NCBI RefSeq assembly: GCF_014196495.1
Contig: NZ_JACIDT010000001.1
Coordinates: 62,001 to 126,000, forward strand
DNA from: Sphingobium jiangsuense
GTDB taxonomy: Bacteria > Pseudomonadota > Alphaproteobacteria > Sphingomonadales > Sphingomonadaceae
Length of the DNA stretch: 64,000 bases
Direction of reading: 5' to 3'
Position numbers and translations under genes: made by a program
The notes under the pieces: model-generated
Seen by the model: only the letters and a program-made list of their open reading frames with translations
Told to the model about the DNA's origin: nothing
Databases searched by the model: none
Shown here: positions 54,859-61,746 of the stretch, piece by piece
Layout of the letters: the number at the start of each line of letters is the position of its first letter
Position numbering within the stretch: position 1 is the stretch's first letter

Positions 54859-55337
54859 TGTCCGCCCTCCAGCAGATTGTGCAACGCATCGCGGCCGCGC
54901 ACGAAGCGCGAACTGAGCGTGCCCACCGGGCAGCCGATGATGTCGGCCGCCTCCTGATAGCCATAGCCCTCCACCATCACCAGCAGCACGGCCTCGCGCT
55001 GCTCGTCGGGCAGCCGGGCCATCGCCCGGTCGACGAAGCCGAGTTCCGTGCGCACCTCCTGCTCCGCCGCCACGCCGACGCCGAGGCCCGCCTCCTCCTC
55101 CACGAAGGTCTGGCGGCGGCGCTGCGCGGCGCGTATCTCGTCTATCCACAGATTGCGCATGATCCGGTACATCCAGCTGTCGAGCCGCGTGCCCTCCGCC
55201 CATTGATGCCGGGCCTTGAGCGCGCGTTCGATGGTCATCTGGCACAGGTCGTCGCCTTCGGCGAGGTTGCGCGACAGGCCCGCCGCGAACCGGCGAAGCC
55301 GGGGCAGCAGCGCCACGATGCCATCCTCGAAACTCAT
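54855..55337 (-). CDS. ECF-family RNA polymerase sigma factor
   Basis: 160 residues. Region 2 runs from LSRNLAEGDDLCQMTIERAL through RLDSWMYRIMRNLWIDEIRA. Region 4 is LPDEQREAVLLVMVEGYGYQ then EAADIIGCPVGTLSSRFVRG, the helix-turn-helix for the -35 element. It is paired with the downstream anti-sigma gene and divergent from a secreted subtilase, with 114 bases between. It probably controls an envelope-stress regulon including itself. No confident ECF promoter could be assigned in the gap. Confidence 0.93.
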   Translation of the reverse strand: MSFEDGIVALLPRLRRFAAGLSRNLAEGDDLCQMTIERALKARHQWAEGTRLDSWMYRIMRNLWIDEIRAAQRRRQTFVEEEAGLGVGVAAEQEVRTELGFVDRAMARLPDEQREAVLLVMVEGYGYQEAADIIGCPVGTLSSRFVRGRDALHNLLEGGQ

Positions 55338-55451
55338 GCTCGAACCGATGCCTTTCTCTTTCGGGCCATTCTCTTTTCAGGGATGCAACGGGCGGGCTCG
55401 TCCGTTTCATCCATTGCATAACGCTTTTTTCGCGTGACAGGATGCAGAAAG

Positions 55452-56693
55452 ATGAAGACCCGCCTGATTCCCCTGCTGTTTTCCCTCGCCGCCCTGCCCG
55501 CGGCCGCGCAGATCGGCGTGCCTGACGTGGGCGGAACGGCGGCATCGGTGCTGGATCGCGCGACGGGCGCGCTGGACCGCCTCGCGCCGCTGGACGAGGT
55601 GACGGCGCCGGTGCGGTCCGTGGCGGACATGGCGCGCGATCGCGTCGATCGCCTGCGGGGGTTCCTGCGCACCCATCGCGACAGCGTGGAGCCGGACGAG
55701 CGGGGCGCGCCCGCACGGCGCGGCGTCGTGCTGATGCTCGGCGGCGATGCGGCGGCGCTGGAGAAGGCGCGCACGCTCGGCTTTGGCGTGCAGGGCGTGG
55801 AAGCGTTCGGCAATCTCGGCCTGTCCGCCACCGAGCTGACGGCGCCGCCGGGGATGAGCCTGCCCGCCGCGCTGGCGACGTTGCGCAAGGCGCTGCCCGA
55901 CAGGGAGTTCACCGCCGACCAGCTTCATTTCCCCGGCGGCGCGGCGGGAGCGGCGGCAGCCGCGCCTCAGGGCAAGGTGGGGCGCGGCACGATCCGCTCC
56001 CCGGTCGGCATGATCGACGGCGGCGTCGGACAGGCGGTCGCCGTGCGCGCGGCGCGCGGCTTCGCAACCGGGGCGCCGGGCGCGAGCGACCATGGCACGG
56101 CCGTCGCCTCGCTGCTGCGCCATGCCGGGGTGCAGGCGATCGTTGCCGCCGATGTCTATGGCCGCGATCCGGCGGGCGGCGGCGCGCTCGCCATCGTGCG
56201 GGCGCTCGACTGGATGCAGGGGCAGCGCGTGCCCGTCGTCTCGATCAGCCTGACCGGGCCGGACAACCCGCTGCTCGCCCGCGCCGTGGCGGCCTGCGCC
56301 GCGCGGGGGATGGCGATCGTCGCGGCGGTCGGCAATGACGGCCCGGCCGCGCCGCCAGCCTATCCCGCCTCCTATCCGTCGGTGCTGGCGGTCACCGGCG
56401 TCGACGGACGCAACCGCGCGCTGATCGAGGCGGGGCGGCCCGCGCATCTCGATTATGCCGCGCCCGGCGCCGACATGAAGGCGATGGATGCGCGCGGGCG
56501 CTGGCGGGCGGTGCGCGGCACCTCCTTCGCCGCGCCGCTGGCCGCCGCCCGCGCCGCCGCGATGAAGGACGCCGGGCATGGAGGGGCGGGCCTGCGCGCC
56601 GCGCTCGACAGGGAAGCGCGCGATCTTGGCCCGAAAGGCGCCGACGCCACCTACGGACGCGGCCTGCTGTGCGGCGATTGCCGCCCGCGCTGA
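55452..56693 (+). CDS. Secreted subtilisin-like (S8) serine peptidase
   Basis: 413 residues. The signal peptide MKTRLIPLLFSLAALPAAAQ is followed by an atypical 160-residue N-terminal region (propeptide-like) and a compact S8 domain. The triad is Asp in SPVGMIDGGVGQAV, His in ASDHGTAVASLL and Ser in RGTSFAAPLAAARA. The oxyanion Asn is in VAAVGNDGPAAPP. It is divergent from the ECF sigma/anti-sigma genes, so a role in, or under, that stress response is plausible. Start ATG 55452 is chosen by the signal peptide. Confidence 0.88.
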   Translation: MKTRLIPLLFSLAALPAAAQIGVPDVGGTAASVLDRATGALDRLAPLDEVTAPVRSVADMARDRVDRLRGFLRTHRDSVEPDERGAPARRGVVLMLGGDAAALEKARTLGFGVQGVEAFGNLGLSATELTAPPGMSLPAALATLRKALPDREFTADQLHFPGGAAGAAAAAPQGKVGRGTIRSPVGMIDGGVGQAVAVRAARGFATGAPGASDHGTAVASLLRHAGVQAIVAADVYGRDPAGGGALAIVRALDWMQGQRVPVVSISLTGPDNPLLARAVAACAARGMAIVAAVGNDGPAAPPAYPASYPSVLAVTGVDGRNRALIEAGRPAHLDYAAPGADMKAMDARGRWRAVRGTSFAAPLAAARAAAMKDAGHGGAGLRAALDREARDLGPKGADATYGRGLLCGDCRPR

Positions 56694-56795
56694 AAAAAAT
56701 TCCGGCCCCATGGATGAAATCGGCAGGGGGGTCCGTTTGCCTTGATGAGGGTGCCGCGAACGGCGCTCCCTGAGTGAAACGGAAAGGAATTCGTC

Positions 56796-57671
56796 ATGAA
56801 GAAGATTTTCATCGCGACCGGCGCGCTGATGATGGCGGCGACGGCCCCCGCCTCGGCGCAGCTTCTGGGCGGCGGCCTTGGGGGCGGGCTGACGGGCGGC
56901 CTCGGTGGTGGGTTGAGCGGTGGCCTTGGCGGCGGCATCGACGGCGCCATGGGCGGCGTGCGCGGCACGGCCGACGGCGCCTTGTCGGGCACCGCCCGCA
57001 CCAGCGGCGACAGCCGCGTCGATCGCCGCAGCGGCTCGGTTGCGGTCGACCGCTCGGTCGATGCGACGGCGGGCGGCGCTGTCGGCCAGACGCTCGACAC
57101 GCCCGCGCGCACCGTTACCGGCTCGGCGTCCGGCACGGCATCGGGCAGCGCGGGCGCTTCGGGCGAGGCGCAGCTCATCGGCACCGACGCGGTGCGCGAC
57201 ACGGTGTCCTCGGCGCGCTCGACCGCCGGCTCGGCCGCCGGAGCGGTGCGCGGCACCGGCGATGCCCTGCGCAATACGGTGGGCAATGCGACCGGCAGCG
57301 CATCGGGTGCAGTCAGCGGCAGCGCCGATGGCGCGCTGAGCGCCGGCGGCAACGGACTCGCGCTCGCCAACAGCGCGGCCGCCAATGCCGCCGGGGCCTT
57401 TGCCGTCGAACCGGGCATGGCGATCCGCTCGGTCAAGGGCCAGACCATCGGCCGCGTGCGGCAGGTCGTCGCCGACAGCCGGGGCCGGGTGCAATCGCTG
57501 CTGGTCGATGTGAAGGGCCGCACCGCCTCCCTGCCCGCCGCCAACTTCTCCGGCCAGGGCGACGTGCTGGTTTCCGCGATGAGCGAGGGCCAGATCAGCA
57601 AGGCCGCGAAGCAGGCCCGGTCGTCGGGCAGCGCCGCGTCCTCCGGCAGCGCCGCCGCCGACGCGCAATAA
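56796..57671 (+). CDS. Exported Gly/Ala/Ser-rich protein with PRC-barrel-like C-terminal segment
   Basis: 291 residues. A signal peptide (KKIFIATGALMMAATAPASA) precedes glycine repeats (LLGGGLGGGLTGGLGGGLSG) and a long Ala/Gly/Ser/Thr region with VRDTV/LRNTVG units. Residues 200-265 (MAIRSVKGQTIGRVRQVVAD, VQSLLVDVKGRTASLP) resemble a PRC-barrel. Probably an envelope or extracellular structural protein. No enzyme function is indicated. AAAGGAA is seven bases before the ATG. Confidence 0.7.
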   Translation: MKKIFIATGALMMAATAPASAQLLGGGLGGGLTGGLGGGLSGGLGGGIDGAMGGVRGTADGALSGTARTSGDSRVDRRSGSVAVDRSVDATAGGAVGQTLDTPARTVTGSASGTASGSAGASGEAQLIGTDAVRDTVSSARSTAGSAAGAVRGTGDALRNTVGNATGSASGAVSGSADGALSAGGNGLALANSAAANAAGAFAVEPGMAIRSVKGQTIGRVRQVVADSRGRVQSLLVDVKGRTASLPAANFSGQGDVLVSAMSEGQISKAAKQARSSGSAASSGSAAADAQ

Positions 57672-57679
57672 CCGGACGC

Positions 57680-57723
57680 AATACCCCCGGCCCAATACCC
57701 CCAGCCCCCAATACCCCCAGCCC
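57680..57723. repeat. Three-unit tandem repeat AATACCCCC(A/G)GCCC
   Basis: Units at 57680-57693, 57694-57709 and 57710-57723, 14-16 bases each, directly after the stop of the Gly/Ala-rich protein. Non-coding, possibly variable in number between strains. Confidence 0.85.
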
Positions 57724-57726
57724 ACT

Positions 57727-57760
57727 GTCCGCCGGGCATCGGCCCGGCGGACTTCTTTGG
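57727..57760 (+). terminator. Intrinsic terminator after the Gly/Ala-rich protein gene
   Basis: An 11-base-pair perfect stem, GTCCGCCGGGC (57727-57737) with its complement at 57742-57752, a four-base loop, then TTCTTT. Confidence 0.82.
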
Positions 57761-57817
57761 CCAGGCGCGCTACGGCCCTGCTTGAAAAATCCCTTCGCCT
57801 TTCCCATCATGGCCTCT

Positions 57818-57889
57818 GCGGACCGGGCCCCTCTGGCGATCCTTCATGATCGCGATGTCGGACCGCATCGAGGCGGCTCGATGCAGGTC
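57818..57889 (+). ncRNA. Structured leader RNA, ybhL-leader-like, copy A (upstream of zinc-ribbon gene)
   Basis: About 72 bases matching 58325-58398. Conserved single-stranded block GACCGGGCCCCTCTGGC, then hairpin GCGATC/GATCGC, the block GATGTCGGACC, then a second hairpin GACCGCATCGAG with CTCGATGC and GGTC. The first stem differs in sequence from copy B yet still pairs. It ends 44 bases before the start of the zinc-ribbon gene, fitting a cis-regulatory 5' leader. Confidence 0.7.
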
Positions 57890-57933
57890 GATTTCCCTGA
57901 CCCCGGATCGAGCCAGAAATGGGAGACCTGATT

Positions 57934-58221
57934 ATGACCAACCCAGGGGTTGGAATGCCGTGCCCGGTTTGCGCCGTTCCGCTGGTGATGAGCGAGCGGC
58001 AGGGCATAGAGATCGATTATTGCCCGCAATGCCGGGGCATCTGGCTCGACCGGGGCGAACTCGACAAGATCATCGAGCGCAGCGCCCGCGACGCGCCGCC
58101 GCCACAGGCGGCCGCCCCCGCCCCGGCTCCGCAGCCCGGCGCACCCTGGGGCCATCAGCAAGGCTATGGCCACAAGCCCTATAAGCGCCGCAAGTCCTTC
58201 CTTGAGGAACTGTTCGACTGA
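57934..58221 (+). CDS. TFIIB-type zinc-ribbon protein
   Basis: 95 residues. A zf-TFIIB domain covers 7-50: MPCPVCAVPLVMSERQGIEI followed by YCPQCRGIWLDRGELDKIIE, giving CPxC and CPxCxGxWLDxGEL. The C-terminal half is a Pro/Ala/Gln linker ending with a basic-acidic KRRKSFLEELFD. The role of this small family is unknown (nucleic-acid or metal binding suspected). ATG 57934 behind GGGAGACCTGATT is chosen over ATG 57919. Preceded by structured RNA copy A. Confidence 0.85.
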   Translation: MTNPGVGMPCPVCAVPLVMSERQGIEIDYCPQCRGIWLDRGELDKIIERSARDAPPPQAAAPAPAPQPGAPWGHQQGYGHKPYKRRKSFLEELFD

Positions 58222-58324
58222 GATGGAAACGGAGCGCGCGCCGCATCGGATGTCGGTGGCGCGCGCTCCCTCCCCTCTCAATGCCGCTTGAACCCGCCGC
58301 GTTTCTTGCTAAATAGCCTGTCAT

Positions 58325-58398
58325 GCGGACCGGGCCCCTCTGGCGATCGTAGCGACGGTCGTGATGTCGGACCGCATCGAGTGCGCTCGATGCCGGTC
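58325..58398 (+). ncRNA. Structured leader RNA, ybhL-leader-like, copy B (upstream of the Bax-inhibitor-1 gene)
   Basis: About 74 bases sharing with copy A the GACCGGGCCCCTCTGGC block, GATGTCGGACC and the terminal hairpin. The variable hairpin here is CGATCGT - AGCG - ACGGTCG. It ends 61 bases before a ybhL-type gene, exactly where the alphaproteobacterial ybhL leader RNA motif is expected. The identification as that Rfam family is from memory of its position and association. Confidence 0.75.
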
Positions 58399-58459
58399 TG
58401 AACTCTTCTCGCCACAGGCAGCGAAGCACTCGTCGACTGAATCAGACGAGGAGTGATTG

Positions 58460-59173
58460 ATGTTCGATCAGGAAATTCTGGGCCGCTCTCCGGCGCGCAC
58501 GCATGACGCGCTGTTCGATGAGGGCCTGCGCCGCCACATGCTGCGCGTCTATAATTACATGGCGTCGGGCGTATTGCTGACCGGCATCGTCGCGATGCTG
58601 GTCGCGGCGAGCCCCGCGCTCTACCAGCCGCTTTTCGGCACGCCGCTCAAATGGGTGGTGATGCTGGCGCCGCTGGCGTTCGTGTTCCTCTTCTCCTTCC
58701 GCATGGAGCGCATGTCGGCCCGCGCGGCGCAGACGGCCTTCTGGGCCTTCTCGGCGCTGATGGGGCTGTCGCTCGCCTCGATCTTCCTCGCCTTCACCGG
58801 CGTCAGCATCGCGCGCACCTTCTTCATCGCCGCGATCCTGTTCACCGGCATGAGCCTGTGGGGCTATGCGACCAAGCGCGACCTGTCCGCCTTCGGCAGC
58901 TTCCTGATGATGGGCGTGATCGGCGTCGTCGTCGCCAGCCTCGTCAACCTCTTCCTCGGCTCGTCGGTGCTGCAATTCGTGGTGTCGATCGTCGGCGTGC
59001 TGGTGTTCACCGGGCTGACCGCATGGGACACGCAGGCCATCAAGGCGCAGTTCGCGGAGCATCACGGCCGCGAGACGAACGACAAGCTCGCGGTATTCGG
59101 CGCCTTGTCGCTCTACCTCAATTTCGTCAACATCTTCCAGTTGCTGCTCAACCTGACCGGGGAACGCGAATAG
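58460..59173 (+). CDS. Bax inhibitor-1/YccA family membrane protein (YbhL type)
   Basis: 237 residues with seven transmembrane segments, the BI-1 fold implicated in proton/Ca2+ leak and membrane protein quality control. LRRHMLRVYNYMASGVLLTG, FIAAILFTGMSLWGYATKRD and the C-terminal LTAWDTQAIKAQFAEHHGRE with LYLNFVNIFQLLLNLTG are family marks, including the Asp pair region. GAGGAG precedes ATG 58460. A structured RNA leader (copy B) lies upstream. TerC follows after 30 bases. Confidence 0.93.
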   Translation: MFDQEILGRSPARTHDALFDEGLRRHMLRVYNYMASGVLLTGIVAMLVAASPALYQPLFGTPLKWVVMLAPLAFVFLFSFRMERMSARAAQTAFWAFSALMGLSLASIFLAFTGVSIARTFFIAAILFTGMSLWGYATKRDLSAFGSFLMMGVIGVVVASLVNLFLGSSVLQFVVSIVGVLVFTGLTAWDTQAIKAQFAEHHGRETNDKLAVFGALSLYLNFVNIFQLLLNLTGERE

Positions 59174-59203
59174 GCGGCGACGGAATAGCGAAGGAACGAC
59201 GAC

Positions 59204-59956
59204 ATGCTCGAAGGACTGAACGCGCTAATGAGCGATCCCGCCGCCTGGGTGGCGCTCGCGACGATCGTGACGATGGAAGTCGTGCTCGGCATCGACAACC
59301 TGATCTTCATCTCGGTGCTCAGCAACAAGCTGCCCGAGGAGCACCGGGTGAAGGCCCGGCGCATCGGCATCGGCCTCGCGCTCGTGCTGCGGCTGCTGCT
59401 GCTCGCGTCGATCGCGTGGATCGTGCAGCTGACCCAGCCGGTGTTCGAAGCCTTCGGCCACGGCTTTTCCTGGCGCGACCTGACGCTGGTGGCCGGCGGC
59501 CTGTTCCTCGTCTGGAAGGCGACGAAGGAGATTCACCACACGATCGACCCGCGTCCGAATGACGACCTGTTCGACACGCGCACGGTCGGCATCGGCTTTG
59601 CCGCCGCGATCGGGCAGATCATCCTGCTCGATCTCGTCTTCTCGATCGACAGCATCATCACGGCGGTCGGCATGACCGACAATATCGCGATCATGGTGAT
59701 CGCGGTGGTCGTCGCCGTCAGCGTGATGCTGTTCGCCGCCACGCCGCTGGCGGATTTCATCGAGCGCAACCCGACCGTGGTGATGCTCGCGCTCAGCTTC
59801 CTGATGCTGATCGGCACGACGCTGATCGCCGAAGGGTTCGGCGCGCATGTGCCCAAGGGCTATGTCTATGCGGCGATGGCCTTTTCCGCCGCGGTCGAGG
59901 CGCTCAACATCCTCGCCCGGCGGCGGCGGGAGGCGGCGTCCGCCCCGGCGGCCTGA
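59204..59956 (+). CDS. TerC family integral membrane protein
   Basis: 250 residues, seven transmembrane segments. The acidic metal-site motifs are [20 protein letters not shown] and [19 protein letters not shown], diagnostic for TerC/Alx/YgdQ proteins linked to Mn2+ or Ca2+ export and metalation of secreted proteins. It lies 30 bases after the YbhL gene, so it is probably on the same mRNA and would share the RNA leader. A pairing of BI-1 and TerC suggests joint cation homeostasis. Confidence 0.92.
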   Translation: MLEGLNALMSDPAAWVALATIVTMEVVLGIDNLIFISVLSNKLPEEHRVKARRIGIGLALVLRLLLLASIAWIVQLTQPVFEAFGHGFSWRDLTLVAGGLFLVWKATKEIHHTIDPRPNDDLFDTRTVGIGFAAAIGQIILLDLVFSIDSIITAVGMTDNIAIMVIAVVVAVSVMLFAATPLADFIERNPTVVMLALSFLMLIGTTLIAEGFGAHVPKGYVYAAMAFSAAVEALNILARRRREAASAPAA

Positions 59957-60020
59957 TCCGGCGGCCTGATCCGGCAGGGCCGCGCCACACCCGTCGCGGC
60001 GCGGCCCGCTATATCACGGC

Positions 60021-60629
60021 TCAGCCCGGATAGGGGTTGGCCTTGAGCAGGGCGGCCAGATGGGCGGCGTTGGCCGCCACCATCTTCGCGGTCTTGTCGA
60101 CCATCTCCGGCGTCCGTTTCAGGTCCTTGAAGTCGGTGGAGCCCATGGCTTCGCCGACCCAATAGCAGGCGGCGACGGCCGGAATGGTCCAGCCGACATC
60201 GTTGAGCGCCTGAAACAGCTGCGCCGAGGAACAATGCGCGCCGTCCTCATTGCCGACGATCGCGGCAACGGCGACCTTGCCGTAGCTCGGCATTCGGCCC
60301 TGATCGTCCGTCTCGCCCAGAAACGCGTCCATGCGTTCGAGCACGCGCTTGGCGATGCTGCTGATCTGCCCCAGCCAGATCGGGCCGCCGAACAGCAGGA
60401 TGTCGTGCGCGAGTATCTTCGCACGCAGGCCGGGCCACTGGTCGCCGTCCCCTTCGTCCGACGTCACGCCGGGCCGGATGTCGAGCGCGGACACCCGCAC
60501 CGTTTCGGTCAGCTCCACATCTTGCGCGGCGAAGGCTTTCTTCAGGACCGCGATCATCGCGTCGGTCGAGGACGCCTCACCGCCTTCCGGCTTGAGCGTG
60601 CAGTTGAGTGCAAGTGCCTTGAGACCCAT
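60021..60629 (-). CDS. Flavodoxin-fold NAD(P)H-dependent oxidoreductase
   Basis: 202 residues of the flavodoxin/NADPH-dependent FMN reductase superfamily. KALALNCTLKPEGGEASSTD has the phosphate-binding position near the N-terminus. ILLFGGPIWLGQISSIAKRV is the FMN-contacting loop with the typical P-W-L, and VGNEDGAHCSSAQLFQALND follows. It probably reduces quinones or flavins. Start ATG 60629. It ends convergent with terC and is followed upstream by a LysR gene in the same orientation. Confidence 0.82.
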   Translation of the reverse strand: MGLKALALNCTLKPEGGEASSTDAMIAVLKKAFAAQDVELTETVRVSALDIRPGVTSDEGDGDQWPGLRAKILAHDILLFGGPIWLGQISSIAKRVLERMDAFLGETDDQGRMPSYGKVAVAAIVGNEDGAHCSSAQLFQALNDVGWTIPAVAACYWVGEAMGSTDFKDLKRTPEMVDKTAKMVAANAAHLAALLKANPYPG

Positions 60630-60695
60630 TTCGCCTCTCCTTCCTGACCGGCGTTCGCGCTTCGCGGAACAAACGCCCGGACGGGGAAAGGGTTC

Positions 60696-61598
60696 TCACA
60701 GCGACGCCGCCTCGGCCTTCAGCAACTCGGTCAGCCAATGGAGGCCCGCATCGTTGCGGCGCAATCTATGCCATTGCATGAATTCCCGGATCTCCGGCCC
60801 CCTGATCGGCAGCGGGTGGGCGCGGATCGGGTGGAGGGCCGAGAATATCTCCGCATGGCGGCGATGCAGCGTGGCGATCCGGTTGGTGCCGACGACCGCG
60901 CCGGGCAAGGCGGCGAAGCTGGGCACGCGGACCGCGACATGGCGCTTCACCCCGGTCGCGTCGAAATGCAGTTCGGTGACGGTCGGCATCTGCTCCTGCC
61001 CGAACACCGCCACCGCATGACTGGCGCTCAGGAACTGCCCCGCATCGATGCCATCGGCAAAAGCGCCCCTGTTCCAGCAGATCACCGCGTCCTCGTCCGA
61101 AAAGAGCAGCTGGTGGGGATGGTCCTCGAACGCGTAATCCGCGACCGTGATCATCACGTCGATATCGCCGTCCTGAAATTGCCGCGTGCGTTGCGGGCCG
61201 GGCGGGCTGATGTCGAAGGCGACATGCGGCGACAGCGCCTCGGCCCTGGCGAGCACGCGGGACAGCAGCACGTCGAACGCATAGTCGGAGGCGACGATGC
61301 GGAACCGGCGGCGGGATTGCGCGGCGTCATATTCATCCGAAGGGGTGATGCGGAACCGGACGATGTTCAGCATCTCCTTGATCGCGGGCGCCAGCTCCCG
61401 CGCCTTCGCGGTCGGCACCATCTTGCGGCCGATCTGCACCAGCAGCTCGTCGCCGAAATAATCCCGCAGCCGCGCCAGCGCCGCGCTGACCGAAGGCTGG
61501 CTGAGGTTCAGGCGGCGCGCGGTTTCGGTGACGCTCTGCGTTTCCACCAGCACGTCGAGCGCGGCCAGCAGGTTCAGGTCGAGCCGGTCGAATCGCAT
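60696..61598 (-). CDS. LysR-family transcriptional regulator
   Basis: 300 residues. The N-terminal helix-turn-helix LDVLVETQSVTETARRLNLS and QPSVSAALARLRDYFGDELL is classic. The effector domain (95-300) has RFRIVASDYAFDVLLSRVLA, like the NodD/PcpR branch. It is divergent from the TonB receptor at 61747 with 148 bases between, so it may regulate that receptor and the flavodoxin-like reductase 66 bases downstream. Confidence 0.92.
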   Translation of the reverse strand: MRFDRLDLNLLAALDVLVETQSVTETARRLNLSQPSVSAALARLRDYFGDELLVQIGRKMVPTAKARELAPAIKEMLNIVRFRITPSDEYDAAQSRRRFRIVASDYAFDVLLSRVLARAEALSPHVAFDISPPGPQRTRQFQDGDIDVMITVADYAFEDHPHQLLFSDEDAVICWNRGAFADGIDAGQFLSASHAVAVFGQEQMPTVTELHFDATGVKRHVAVRVPSFAALPGAVVGTNRIATLHRRHAEIFSALHPIRAHPLPIRGPEIREFMQWHRLRRNDAGLHWLTELLKAEAASL

Positions 61599-61746
61599 TC
61601 TGCCTTCCCCTCTAACGCATAGGATTTCCCTATGCGTGGCATTTAATCAATTCATTTTTCTGAATCAACAGAAGCTGCGAGGAACAGGCAACGAAATCGG
61701 CACCCTCGCCCCAGGAGGCGAGGGGCACAACGGGGGAGGCAGACCT

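Noticed and set aside
55338..55451. ECF-type promoter between the sigma gene and the subtilase
   Set aside because: A GAAAC element and a CGTT element occur, but only 13 bases apart, too close for a normal ECF promoter.
57680..57723. CRISPR-like repeat array
   Set aside because: Only three contiguous units without spacers. It is a simple tandem repeat, and no cas genes are present.
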